64,000 nucleotides of DNA from positions 90,576,300-90,640,299 of the forward strand of contig CM041777.1 in assembly GCA_023374045.1 (NCBI GenBank), read 5' to 3'. This document shows, one piece after another, positions 6,734-17,078 of the stretch. A program made the translations under genes and the position numbers. Source of the stretch: Limonium bicolor (lineage: Eukaryota > Streptophyta > Magnoliopsida > Caryophyllales > Plumbaginaceae). Within the stretch, counting starts at the first letter, position 1; every line of letters begins with the position of its first letter. Below the pieces are notes generated by a model. The model worked only from the letters and a program-made list of their open reading frames with translations, searched no databases and was not told the DNA's origin.

Positions 6734-9700
6734 TTAAACAAGTTATATAAGTTATAAACTTCATGTAAAGATAATTAAGGATCAGTATATGACCCTTAGA
6801 ACACAGGACCTCGTCTAAAACCGAGCGAAAATACAAAATGCTCGGGAGTTCCCTTAAAGGCCCTTAAGGCCCGAAAGTCACGGAAATACATTATAGGATG
6901 AAGTAAAACATTACTCTTCATTCCAAATGCACCATAACACTCTATTAAATATATAAGATGAATTCCTCAAGCTAAATTCTCAGTTAAACGCAAAGCGCTA
7001 GGAGATGCCTTATGAGGGTCCCATAAACCCTCGGGAATGCCCCGGAGGAGTGCCGAGGTGGCACGAACTCCTATAAAATTAATTCTTAGAGTTCCTAACA
7101 TCATTATTCAATATTCTAAAGAGAATGCTCGAGCCAATTCCTCAAAAATAAACAAAGTGCTCGGACGAATTTCTTAACGCTCCTTTTTGCCCCGGTTAGC
7201 CCGGGAGTTGTGTTTTGAGTTGATACAACCCCATATAACTCAATGTAACACCTTAAAATATTATTATTGACTATGAAAAATGTCAATAAACACTTGGAAC
7301 TCATAGCGACTACTTAGTTTCAGATTATCCTTAAAGCACAAAAATGCACCTTCGGGTGCCACAAAAACGCGTTCTACGCAATTACCTTGAAGTTTTTGAG
7401 GAGCCACGAGTTGATAATATTAAAAGGGGATAAATTGAGCTTCTAAATCAATTAATTCCAGTACTAAATTCATAGTACAAGTGGGGTCGATTTTATCATC
7501 AAAAAGCTACCGAAAATCAGCATTTTTACCTTAAACTTTCATCTTTTACCATAGTGTAAATGTACCAAATAAATGCTGGAACCTATTACACATATTAGTA
7601 TGGTCTTAGTACAATATAGTGTAACAAAAATCAAACTAAAAATCCATCTCGTTTGACCTCCATTCTAGGCGCCATTTTTGGTGTTTTTAGGCTAGTTTTG
7701 AACTTATAAATTGTCTTATGGAATGGTGACTCATCTAGCATGTGCTATGTGATAATATGACAAATAAAATCAGTCAATTGAAGACTACATTACCGATTTT
7801 TCCTGCAATAAAACAACAAGGATGAGTTAGAGCAAAAGCAATGGAATTTAAATACACAAAAGTAACAACTTGCATCTACTTTATACAAGTTGCAAGTATA
7901 CAACAAAACAGCCATGTTCTATCAAGGTGGCAGCCGATTTTTGATATGTAAAAGAGGGATTGATTGCCTCATTTAATACTCAAAAGAATACCCTACCTAA
8001 CTAGCATAATTCATAGTCAAAAATAGACAAAACCAATTGTCTTGTACAACCCCTTGTGTCCGATTTCAAGCATGAAAAGAAGGTCAAATTGTCTTATAAA
8101 AATTCAACTAAAATACCTAGCTAACCTAGCCATGTTCTAATGTTTTTATTCTTCAAAAATCAAGTGCTAAACTACAGCACATTACCAAAATCATATGGAG
8201 AAAGAAGACAATAAATGACATGTATTCTACTTTGGAAATTAAAAGAAAACACCTTACCTAACTTAGTCCTTGTATTCTTCTTGCAATTATCAAAAAAAGC
8301 ATCTATCATGCCTTGCCCACCCAGCCGAACATGTGCATGAAACATGGCCATTTATTGAGCCAAACAAACAAATATTAAACAAGGAAAAGATTAGTCAAAT
8401 TTGACATTTAATTTATCAAAAGAAGAATCCTTTCTACTCTCACCTTATTTCCTACGTGAACATTCATTCTCTTCTTTGCCATTCACCAACGAAATGGTAA
8501 GCTCTCTTTTCTCATCTTCATCTTCTTCCTTTGAAGCTCCTAAGTCCATTAATGGAGGTTTAACTTCTATCTTCATTTCTAAGGTAATTTCCTAGCATTT
8601 CTCATCAAGCCTTGAAGAAAAAATCTTTCTAGCACACCTACATGGTTTCGGCATCAATCTATACACCAAGGAGGATGTCTTAAATCAACATAAATTCAAG
8701 GAGCATCCAAGATCATCTTAAGGTATTTTTCATGCTTGAAAATCCTTAAGGCACATTTTATGTGTATCCAAAAATTCTACATCTTCTAAAGCTATTTTCT
8801 TCATTAATTTCATGAAGGAAAATTAATGCTCCATCTCTCCTAGGTGTGCCGAAAATTCAAGAAGAAAAACCTAAGGTAAAACCTTGGAAAACAACTTATA
8901 AATCTATTTAAGATCTTTGTTAAGATCTAAACTCCTAAACCCCTTCATCTCTTGCATAAAAACTGAAGAGGAACATCAATCTACATTGGAGGAAGCTTGG
9001 GAAGTCAAGAGAAGTTCAAGTACTTAATCATCCTTTATAAAGAGTAAGTTTACTAAGCAAATCTTTATTGTTTTAAGCTTGTTTAAGCTCTTAAAAATTG
9101 TACAAAAATTATGTACACCTTCTTAATTAATTAAGACCGAAACTATATGGTAATACATACCAAAAATATAATTTATAACATTTATAGTAAGCTTACTACC
9201 TTAAGACACATTTTTGTTTTACAAAAATTACTTATGAAAGATAACAAACCATACCGAATTGTCTAGAGCATTTATGCTCCTTTTTGAGTTAAAAACCAAT
9301 CTTAGACATTACAATAATTTTTACATGAGTTATATGACTCATATGTATTTATGTATAATTATTATAAGTTATAAATCAAGTTTTAGAAACTATATGTGGA
9401 TATATTATAATTGCCGAATTCAAATGGTGGAGAATAGTTTTTAATGAGCTAATTATGTATATAAATACATACTATGTATTTTGGGTGAGTTAAAAATAAT
9501 TACTAGTGTTTAAATGACTAGTTTAATAAGTTATGTGGTAAAAATATAATTTTTATAAAGTTTGGTGAAGGGAATGAAATTACCGAGAGCAAAATGGGTC
9601 CATGGCATAATTATAATATAATATAGTGTGAGAATTAATATTATGAATTTTGGTTGAATTAAATAAGTGTTTAGAAGTCAAAATAACAATTATAAAGTTT

Positions 9701-10382
9701 GGGGCTATTTAGTAATTTTTGAAGAGATTGGTGTACAACCGAGAAATATATAAGTTTATGGGTATATTAATGTATTAAGTATGAAATTAGACTATGGTCA
9801 AAGTGTTGACCGAAAACTTTAGGTTAAAATGATTTATGCCATAAAATATTAAGTTTATAAAAGTTATGGGGTGAATATGTAATTTATAAGAGTTTAAATA
9901 TAAACAAGATTTTATATGGGGCGAATTCACAATTTGTGGAAAATAAGTGTTCACTTGGTTATTAAGGGAATTAATATTAAAACTATATTTTATAAGTGAA
10001 TATATAATTTATGTAAAGTTTTTGGGGCTAAAATGTAATTACAAGAAATTCTAAATCAAAGCCGAGAATTAATGTGGCTAGTTGGTGATAAAGTGTTCAA
10101 ATAATAAATACCGAATTTTTAGAGGTGGTTTAGTGAAGTAGTTAATTAAGAAAATAAAACTACGTATTATAATGTATTTTGGAGAGTATAATGAAAAGTT
10201 TAAGAAATAAATGTGGTTATAATATAATAACCGAAAAGTATGATGTATTTATGGGATTAAAAATATTTGTAGGTCCTATATGATATTTAGGAAATTTAGA
10301 AAAGAAAATTATGATTAAGGATATATGGAATTAAAACTATATGATATACAAGTACAAGTAATTTACTTGTAAAAGAAATAAT

Positions 10383-10810
10383 ATTATTTGGGGTTAGTTT
10401 GTGACTAATAAAAGATATGGGAATAATATGTCCATGTGTGACAAGTAAATATAATTTGAGGAGGATTTATTAAGTGGTTATGACATTTAGACAATTATAT
10501 ATAAGTATCATAAATATAATACATGTGTATGAAATATATATATATATATTTATAGATTTGCAAGTAAATCAAAAAAGAAATGCATATAAGGAATTATGAG
10601 ATTAAAACTATGGTTACATAGTTATGGGGAATTTAATTATAACCAATTTATATTAATGTGATTAAGTGGAAAATAACAAAGAAATTATAAGGATATCATG
10701 TCCATGCATGACATATAAATATAATTGAGAAATTATAAAGTTGTTATGTCGATTAGAAATTATAACAAGTAACATAAATAGAACATGAATATATATGTAT
10801 ATATATTATA
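10383..10810 (+). repeat. Imperfect direct repeats and TA-rich runs in the A LTR
   Basis: A block with ATGTCCATGTGTGACAAGTAAATATAATT, a TTATGACATTTAGACAATTAT segment and a TATATA run (about 10425-10550) recurs diverged at about 10690-10810. The 3' LTR has both copies (about 54395-54780) with different TA-run lengths. The wider AT-rich stretch 9050-11100 holds no gene. Confidence 0.6.
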
Positions 10811-11154
10811 TATACATTAAAGGATTAGAAATAAAATCACAAAGAATAACAGATAAGTTATACATCCAATCATAAGGTAATTAAAAGAAATTACCACAAT
10901 ATAAGTTTATAAATTAGGACTACATAATTTGGAAATACATAAATACTTTAAGTAATAATAAGGAAAGGGGTTAAAGAAACTACCTAAGTATAAGAAATAA
11001 ACCTCACATGAAACAACGAATATGAAATCGTTTCATGAATCAATAAAATTATACGAGAGTTACATAAATTAACACTCTCAGATTAATCCTATTCTAGGAC
11101 ATTGTTTGACCAGACGTTGACCGGGAACTAAACAAGTACAGTCTACGGTGAACG

Positions 11155-11200
11155 GTATGAAATTCTTGTAGTCTGCTTTCTACCGGATTACACCGGCTTG
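11155..11200 (+). other. GGTATG / CCGG-hairpin module (A LTR)
   Basis: CGGTATGAAATTCTTGTAG then CTACCGGATTACACCGGCTTGTG, corresponding to the module at 5166 in E and 29981 in C. The 3' LTR copy near 55119 has lost a few bases, including one C of the second CCGG. Confidence 0.55.
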
Positions 11201-11640
11201 TGTGCTATCTGTTTGAATTAACGACCAAGATGATTGTATGTAAAATGTTGCATTACTCTTGTGCACTGTTGTGTTATTCTATGTGCGTGATGTTGCTAAC
11301 TGTAACGTGTATGTTCCACGCATACAACACTACATTACCAGTGGATTAAATACCTACGCTTTATTATACCGAGAACTTGTACTCAAGTTTCTCACTAACT
11401 TCACCTTATAATAAACGTCGTTGTCCTAAACGTGACAACTGACAATATACATTGTGTTCTTGTTTAACGTCCTTGAGTGACATTTAACGATTCTATACTA
11501 CGAGAACGAGGAGCCCAGTTGGATCTGGCCATGCATGCTACGGGAGCTGTACCTGTCACAGGTCGTCTCCAATTCAATTTACGTCGCGACGGAGTTTTGG
11601 GTGCACTATGTCACTCACCGGCTGTGTACCGGAACAGTTC

Positions 11641-11692
11641 AAGTTGGGAGGAAGACTTTATTCCTCTTGAGGGTTCGATTCCCACCTCTTTT
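11641..11692 (+). other. Pol III B-box-like motif with T-run in the A LTR
   Basis: GGTTCGATTCC at 11672-11682 fits the tRNA/pol III B-box consensus and is followed seven bases later by TTTT. Just upstream GAGGAA (11649) can pair with TTCCTC (11661). The 3' LTR keeps it (55640-55650, TTTT 55657-55660). No tRNA cloverleaf or convincing A-box is visible, so this is a motif and not a gene. Confidence 0.3.
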
Positions 11693-12041
11693 AAGTACAA
11701 GAGTTAACTATGCTATCTTCTGAGGGACTAATTACCCACCAATTTGTACGAGAGTCCCATCTCGTCTAAGGGTTTATCATACCCGACCATCTTACTCCAT
11801 GAAGGAGTTTAACGAGGGTCACTATACCTCCACTGCTGTGAGGTTCACTTATATACATGTTAGTCCCATTATGAGGATCTGACTACTATCAAGCTACTCC
11901 GGATCATCTAACTTGACCTTCTGAAGTCTTGTTCTGTGTGATATTGTTATCCTTGTATGGATGCTTGTTATGATTATGTTATGATGCTTATTTACAGCTT
12001 TACAAAAAAAAATGACTTGCATGTATTCGACAAAATAGTTG

Positions 12042-12354
12042 GTGTGGCCCAGTATCTGTGGGCTGCACGTTTTTCATACCGACAAATTATTTTGCTGAGC
12101 CATTTCATGGCTAAACAATTCCAGGTACTTGAAGAAGAGATGAAGAGAGATTGCTCGACTGGTGTTGTGGCGGGTAGCGGGGTAGTAGGTAGGGTATGGT
12201 AGAATAAGACAGGGATTATTATTACCGACATCAATCTATAGTACTGTATTTTTACTATTGACTTTTGTTATTTTAAGAGGTTTGTATTCAGTGCTCAGAC
12301 CGCATCATTTGTAATTTATGTTGGAGTTAGCCTTGTTAGTCACATGGGTGACTA
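12042..12354 (+). other. Hairpin-rich 3' domain of the A LTR
   Basis: GCCCA (12047-12051)/TGGGC (12059-12063) inside an outer GTG/CAC pair; AGCCAT-TTC-ATGGCT (about 12100-12114); TTCCAGG (12119); and TAGTCAC (12337-12343)/GTGACTA (12348-12354) with loop ATGG, then GGCGTTG. These lie where E, B and C have GCCCG/CGGGC, CCCCC/GGGGG and AACCAC/GTGGTT stems, so the bases have changed in pairs. Confidence 0.6.
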
Positions 12355-12471
12355 GCGGCGTTGTGTAGCACCACCCGTTGTTATGTATATATTTTCCGCT
12401 GCATTTCTAGTTATTTTTGGGAGCTATCATCGATCAGGTTATTGGATTTCGGGTTGGGGTGTTACAAAAAG

Positions 12472-12497
12472 TGGTATCAGAGCGTAGTTGCGCTCTG
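12472..12497 (+). other. Primer-binding site of A, within a hairpin
   Basis: TGGTATCAGAGC (12472-12483) complements the 3' end of initiator-Met tRNA and starts five bases after the LTR. CAGAGCG (12478-12484) can pair with CGCTCTG (12491-12497), so half of the PBS lies in a stem. B and C have the same arrangement. Confidence 0.92.
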
Positions 12498-12894
12498 AGA
12501 TCTGAATACAACCGAAATTAACCTTGGGATACAGGGTGTGTGATAGTACAGTGAGGACTAGTAAGTTAGTTTTTACTTGGTCCGCCGAAGGGCGTTAACA
12601 ACTGTCCAAATTTACAGTAACTATAAACCATGACCTGCTAAATAACGTGCAGATGTCATGAAAAGAAATATATAAATTAACGTAAAGTACTTAAGACTAC
12701 CTGAGTTATTGAAAGGGTGTGTTGAAGACCGTACGACGCCAACAGTCATCCACACGAGGAGCTGAGGACGAATAATCGTGACGCCATACTGATGATAACC
12801 AGAAGGGCTGACAATACCGCCAAGTATACAATGATGATGGAGTAAAAATATATCTCAATGGACATACACTACGTGAAGATCCAACCTGCATGGC

Positions 12895-12914
12895 GCACTT
12901 GCTGCAACAAGTGC
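12895..12914 (+). other. GCACTTG hairpin in A, shared with C
   Basis: GCACTTG (12895-12901) pairs with CAAGTGC (12908-12914) around CTGCAA and is preceded by GCATGGC. C has GCATGAC followed by GCACTTGCC/GGCAAGTGC (32268-32287), a longer stem with different loop bases. Confidence 0.5.
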
Positions 12915-14536
12915 TGCCCTAGTAAACCAAATAAAGGCGGATAAAGACCTACTTGAGAAGAGCAAACACTGAATTTTACGGGATACCCAAGCACTGAGCT
13001 TGCCGCCCAGTGCGGGACGGGAAAATCTTACAATACCTTATTAACTTCGCGAGAAGATCGTGCGAAAGCTTGAAATATGACTATCAGTATAGTCCTACAA
13101 AAATAAATCAATGATTATATCAAGAAAATCAGAATAAAATCTCACTACATATAACTAAACATCCAACGTAAATAAACACGGGATGTAATACCTGCTCAAA
13201 TACCAAGGGACTCAGCTAGTATCATTACAGTGACAATGTTGGACTCCTAATAAACAGTGAGAAGAGAACAAACTTTTAGTTCAGATATTTTGAAGTCAGG
13301 AAAAATACCAAAATAGCAATATTAAATGCTATATATAAATACATATGATTGGGAGACTTTAAATCTGAAACTTTTTGAGGAGTATTGATATATTTCAGAG
13401 GGATAAGTATCATAAAATATACCTACCCTATTTTAAGGCACATGTCCTACACCATCCTTATGGATTTATACATGAGCATATGTCTTCTATGACGGCTCGA
13501 TTTGTGGATACGAGTAAAAACTCAGGAAATCAAAGAAAGCTAACACCAATGTAAAATAAATTTTCATATATACATGGTAACGAATAACACTCCTTGACAC
13601 TAGTAATGGAGGCAGTGTAAGTTATATTAAGGCTTTGGGTTAATATATCCCTAAAGATAAGTGGAAGTTTAAACATAACAATGGGCAAATATACCCCTTA
13701 AATTGTAACAAGTGTTTTACACGTGAACTTTCCTAACATTATATACCAGTCACTATGAATTTAAAACCTCTATTTAATACGCCTAAACGGCCTATTTTCT
13801 TTGAAGCCAATGAGTAGGTGGATCTACCACGTTTCTAAAAGGTATAAACCAACAATAAGCTTTGATTTCCTTGACACTAAACTGTAGGATTCAAACTGGA
13901 AGTTCTTAGTATGAAAAATTACAAAACATTAAAAGATAATCAACCTAGGTGGAACATATGGTTCACCTGATTGATGGAGTTTAAATGGAGTAAGGAAAAA
14001 CCAAGCTTTAAGGCGAAGGAAATAGTATTTTATGAAACCAAAGTTGCTGATCGAGTTATAAAAACTTTTCCTTGGAGTCTTACTCCAAATTTAGTAATAA
14101 CTATGACTGTCTTTGTTCCATGTGATGATAACCAAAGTATAGGCAATGATCAAGCCCTGATAAGTCAAATACTAGATAAAGCCTTTTAAAGAGAAGAGTA
14201 TATTTCAAGGTATCCAAGTTCATAACTGAATTTATTGCTTACATGATGTGTTTAAGAGTCCAACGACTGATGAAATAATTATTAGACAGTAAGTGTCTAG
14301 GTGTTTAATAAGAATTTATCTTTTATGCCAAGAAGAAAAACTAGATTCCACGCTAAATGATTTGATCAAAGGAACTTAGTACCAGGAATTAAGGAGTACC
14401 CTAGTTTCAAGTCTAGGTTACAACAATTATTAGATTTGAAAGGATGTTGTAATCACCATGTCACAAAGTCTTGATAAGATAAAATTTGGAAACTTGCAAT
14501 TATGTGGTTGTTTGATATTTGACGTGGGAGGTCGAA

Positions 14537-14622
14537 CTTGATCCTGGTCAGATCAAGGGAAAACCAATCACAAAATGGAGTGGAGGGATAGTTCAACACT
14601 GACGCTGACCCCGTCAAGATTG
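14537..14622 (+). other. Twin-hairpin block in A
   Basis: CTTGATC (14537-14543) pairs with GATCAAG (14551-14557). After a purine-rich stretch containing GGAGTGGAGGGATAG, CAACACTGACG (14594-14604) partly pairs with CGTCAAGATTG (14612-14622). GGATGATTC and ACAAGTGGTCAC follow. The same order occurs in B (27172) and C (35639). Confidence 0.6.
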
Positions 14623-16334
14623 GATGATTCCTGAGATTCCATACAAGTGGTCACCAATATCTCTATGATAAGTCAAAATTTGTTCCTATTTCTAATAAAG
14701 AGTCTACCTAATAAAATATATTGGATGTTGAGGATGTAAGTTAAAAAGGGTAAACTAACCAAGCTACCCTGAAAGAATTAAATAGCTAAAACAACTCCGC
14801 ATATGTCGGAAAAATAGTCAACTATGAAGGAAATACTATCGTTATTATACCATGAGTCATGATAATAAATTAAATACGAGATCAAGAGACATTTATCTAT
14901 AATGACAATATTTGCAAGCTACCTTCTAAGTTATGGCCTTACTGCCATCTGAAGGGAAGGATCGACTTTAAGTCTTTCCTCATGAATTCAAACCCCGCAT
15001 ATTAAATGGGAACCTACCTATAAGTATGGTGGAATATAAAGAGTAGAAACCTTATACTAATACTCACAGGAGTTATTTTATAAACCGCAAGAACATGTGG
15101 AATTGTGAGGAAATTGTACCGTGTTAGAAACCTTAACGGGAACCCTACTGTGGTATACTTGATGAACAGACAATAAAAGATCGTGTATGTACTACCGACA
15201 AATTGTGAATCAATAATAACAGGAATCTTTCTACATTATATATACGAGATGCACGGCTCGACCGTAGCTCATACTATACATTGAAAAGTGACAACTGAAT
15301 AGGGTGACTGTAAACTAAAATACCAGAATCACGGGATGATGACCTGAAGGTCAAAGAGAAGAATTTTAATATGCCCCAGTATTATACAAAACCCGAACGC
15401 AGACGATTACATTTACAGGAGGCGATGAATAGAAGACACATTTGAGACCAACAAGATTACTGCAACCTTACAACTACAACAACTGAACCACTGAAGGCAT
15501 CAGCAACACCGACAAAGATGATGAACCCACTATCAGGACGCTACCACTATCAATGGAAAATATATACAACAAACCAATCGGGTAAGGACCCATGGGAAGA
15601 AGAATGCTTCAACTAAAACGTGCGAGAGCTTATGGACTTGACAAGGAATAATCCTAAATTGAACAGGTAAGTAGTAATACATATCAAGAAGATACCCCAT
15701 ACGCGAAAGCAACTAGCGGGAGGAACATGGGAAAAGAATCAACTCGAATTATGAGCAAGACGCCTCAGTAATATTGACGGGTAGAATCTCAGTGGAATCA
15801 CCGTCATAAGCAGCTATCAGAAATAAGCATACATGCACAAAACAATCAAGTGAAACTCGTGGAGTACTCAATGATGAGAGATCAAATCAGGGCCAACCTT
15901 ACAATATTGGTGACAACCCGATGTACAGTAATAAAATACACAATGAAGAATATCAAGTTATGCTGCAACTAAAAGTTACTTCGAGACAAGATAATCAGGA
16001 GCAGTGGCATAACGCGGCACATTGATCCGACAGTCTAAACAAGACATGGCATAATCGGCAACAAACAAGATGGAAGATCACCTTCGCCCATACATACGGG
16101 ATTCAAATATAAAAGCATAATAATGCAAAATAGAACATGTCAGAGAATGCATAGATTCTTAGGGGCAATACCCCGTAAACGGACAGAAGTCCAGACAAGA
16201 CGAACAATGGTAACCAAATGAAGAAAATGATGAACACAACTCATCAACCATACATATGTACATAAATAAACGTTAACATACCACCTACGAGCATATTTAA
16301 AACTATTACAGAATGATTAGACATTAATTAATCA

Positions 16335-16350
16335 GAGTTGCGCAGCAGAA
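16335..16350 (+). other. GAGTYGCRCAGCAGAA box (A)
   Basis: GAGTTGCGCAGCAGAA, about 200 bases before the first hairpin/PPT of A. B (41655-41670) and C (34808-34823) have near-identical 16-mers at similar distances. Function unknown. Confidence 0.5.
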
Positions 16351-16530
16351 GTGTGGTGGTCCCATCAGTCAGAATTAGATACTAAGTTCAAAGGGAATGG
16401 ACAACGTATTGCACATATCTTAACCAAAAGGATAAGTCTTTCGGCCGAGAGGCTATCTGTTAAAACTAATCATAAGTTTCAAATAAGAGTGAAGATTGCA
16501 CACTATTTGCAGACAAGTTATGATAGTCTA

Positions 16531-16569
16531 GGGTACGTGGGCGTACCCCTCTTTTAAGGGGGGGGGGGG
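16531..16569 (+). other. First hairpin plus polypurine tract of A
   Basis: GGGTACG (16531-16537) pairs with CGTACCC (16542-16548), loop TGGG, then CTTTTAA and a run of 12 Gs (16558-16569). It corresponds to 2035-2067 in E. The G-run is longer than in the other elements, which may be slippage. Confidence 0.68.
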
Positions 16570-16691
16570 TGAAAGAGCCTACTGCGTTTTAGCATTTTTA
16601 GCATGGAAGTACACTTCCGTTGTACTGTTGCACTGTGATTTGTGTGTTTACAAGTAGGACTTTGTGATTCTATGAACTCTTACTTGATGAT

Positions 16692-16868
16692 GTGTACTAC
16701 GTTACACTGTTATGAATGGATGATGTGTACTACGCTACACTATATTGAAGCTACTTTGGCACTACGAAGTTATGTGTACTACGTTATACTATATTGGAAT
16801 GACTCCATGTTTGCATGATCTGTACTATGCTACACTGCTATGAATGAATCACGTGCACTACGTTGCAC
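16692..16868 (+). repeat. Array of GTGTA...TACAC hairpins in A between the two PPTs
   Basis: Related hairpins at 16692-16707 (GTGTACTACGTTACAC), 16725-16740, 16774-16789, 16821-16834 and 16853-16868 (GTGCACTACGTTGCAC). In the last copy both arms changed together (TA to CA, TA to TG). The array occupies the same inter-PPT position as the GGACC/GGTCC repeats of E and C. Confidence 0.7.
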
Positions 16869-17042
16869 TGTACTAAGTTGTTTTGATGATGACCTTTCAT
16901 GCTCATTATACTGTATGATATGATTGAATATATACTACGAACTGAGAAGTAGTGAAACTTGGGACTTGATCCCTAAAATAGAATCGAGTTGTGGATGCTT
17001 AGTGGAACTTGATTCCCCACAACCATTTAAACTTAGATATGA

Positions 17043-17078
17043 GACTTCGGGGCGAAGTCCTTTTTAAGGGGGGTAGAT
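17043..17078 (+). other. Second hairpin and 3' polypurine tract of A
   Basis: GACTTCG (17043-17049) pairs with CGAAGTC (17053-17059), then C, TTTTT and AAGGGGGGTAGAT, abutting the 3' LTR's TG at 17079. Confidence 0.88.

Larger units (their letters stand above)
6581..12466 (+). repeat. 5' LTR of element A (5,886 bp)
   Basis: Starts TGAAATACCCCTAACATT and ends GGGGTGTTACA, five bases before the PBS. It matches the reassembled 3' LTR (17079-18820, 48360-50049, 53964-56401; about 5,870 bp), with scattered substitutions and small indels visible by eye. It is very AT-rich from about 9050 to 11100. It contains an inverted repeat (6696-6733), a leader-like stretch with AGGTAA motifs (8584, 8723, 8876), imperfect direct repeats (10383-10810), and the conserved 3' hairpins. 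No coding sequence is supported. Confidence 0.93.
12467..17078 (+). other. Internal region of element A, no recognisable genes
   Basis: Between the LTRs, 4,612 bp. The longest frames are short and match no retroelement protein I recognise; the 72-codon frame at 13971-14189 is unsupported. Recognisable items are the PBS (12472), a hairpin shared with C (12895), the twin-hairpin block (14537-14622), the GAGTTGCGCAGCAGAA box (16335), a hairpin plus G-run (16531-16569), repeated GTGTA/TACAC hairpins (16692-16868) and the final PPT. Its end signals resemble those of E, so it may derive from a gypsy element that lost its genes. Confidence 0.8.

Noticed and set aside
11641..11692. tRNA gene
   Set aside because: Only a B-box-like motif is present; no acceptor, D or anticodon arms can be built.
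13971..14189. 72-codon frame in A's internal region
   Set aside because: Isolated, no similarity to gag or pol, and no equivalent in B or C.
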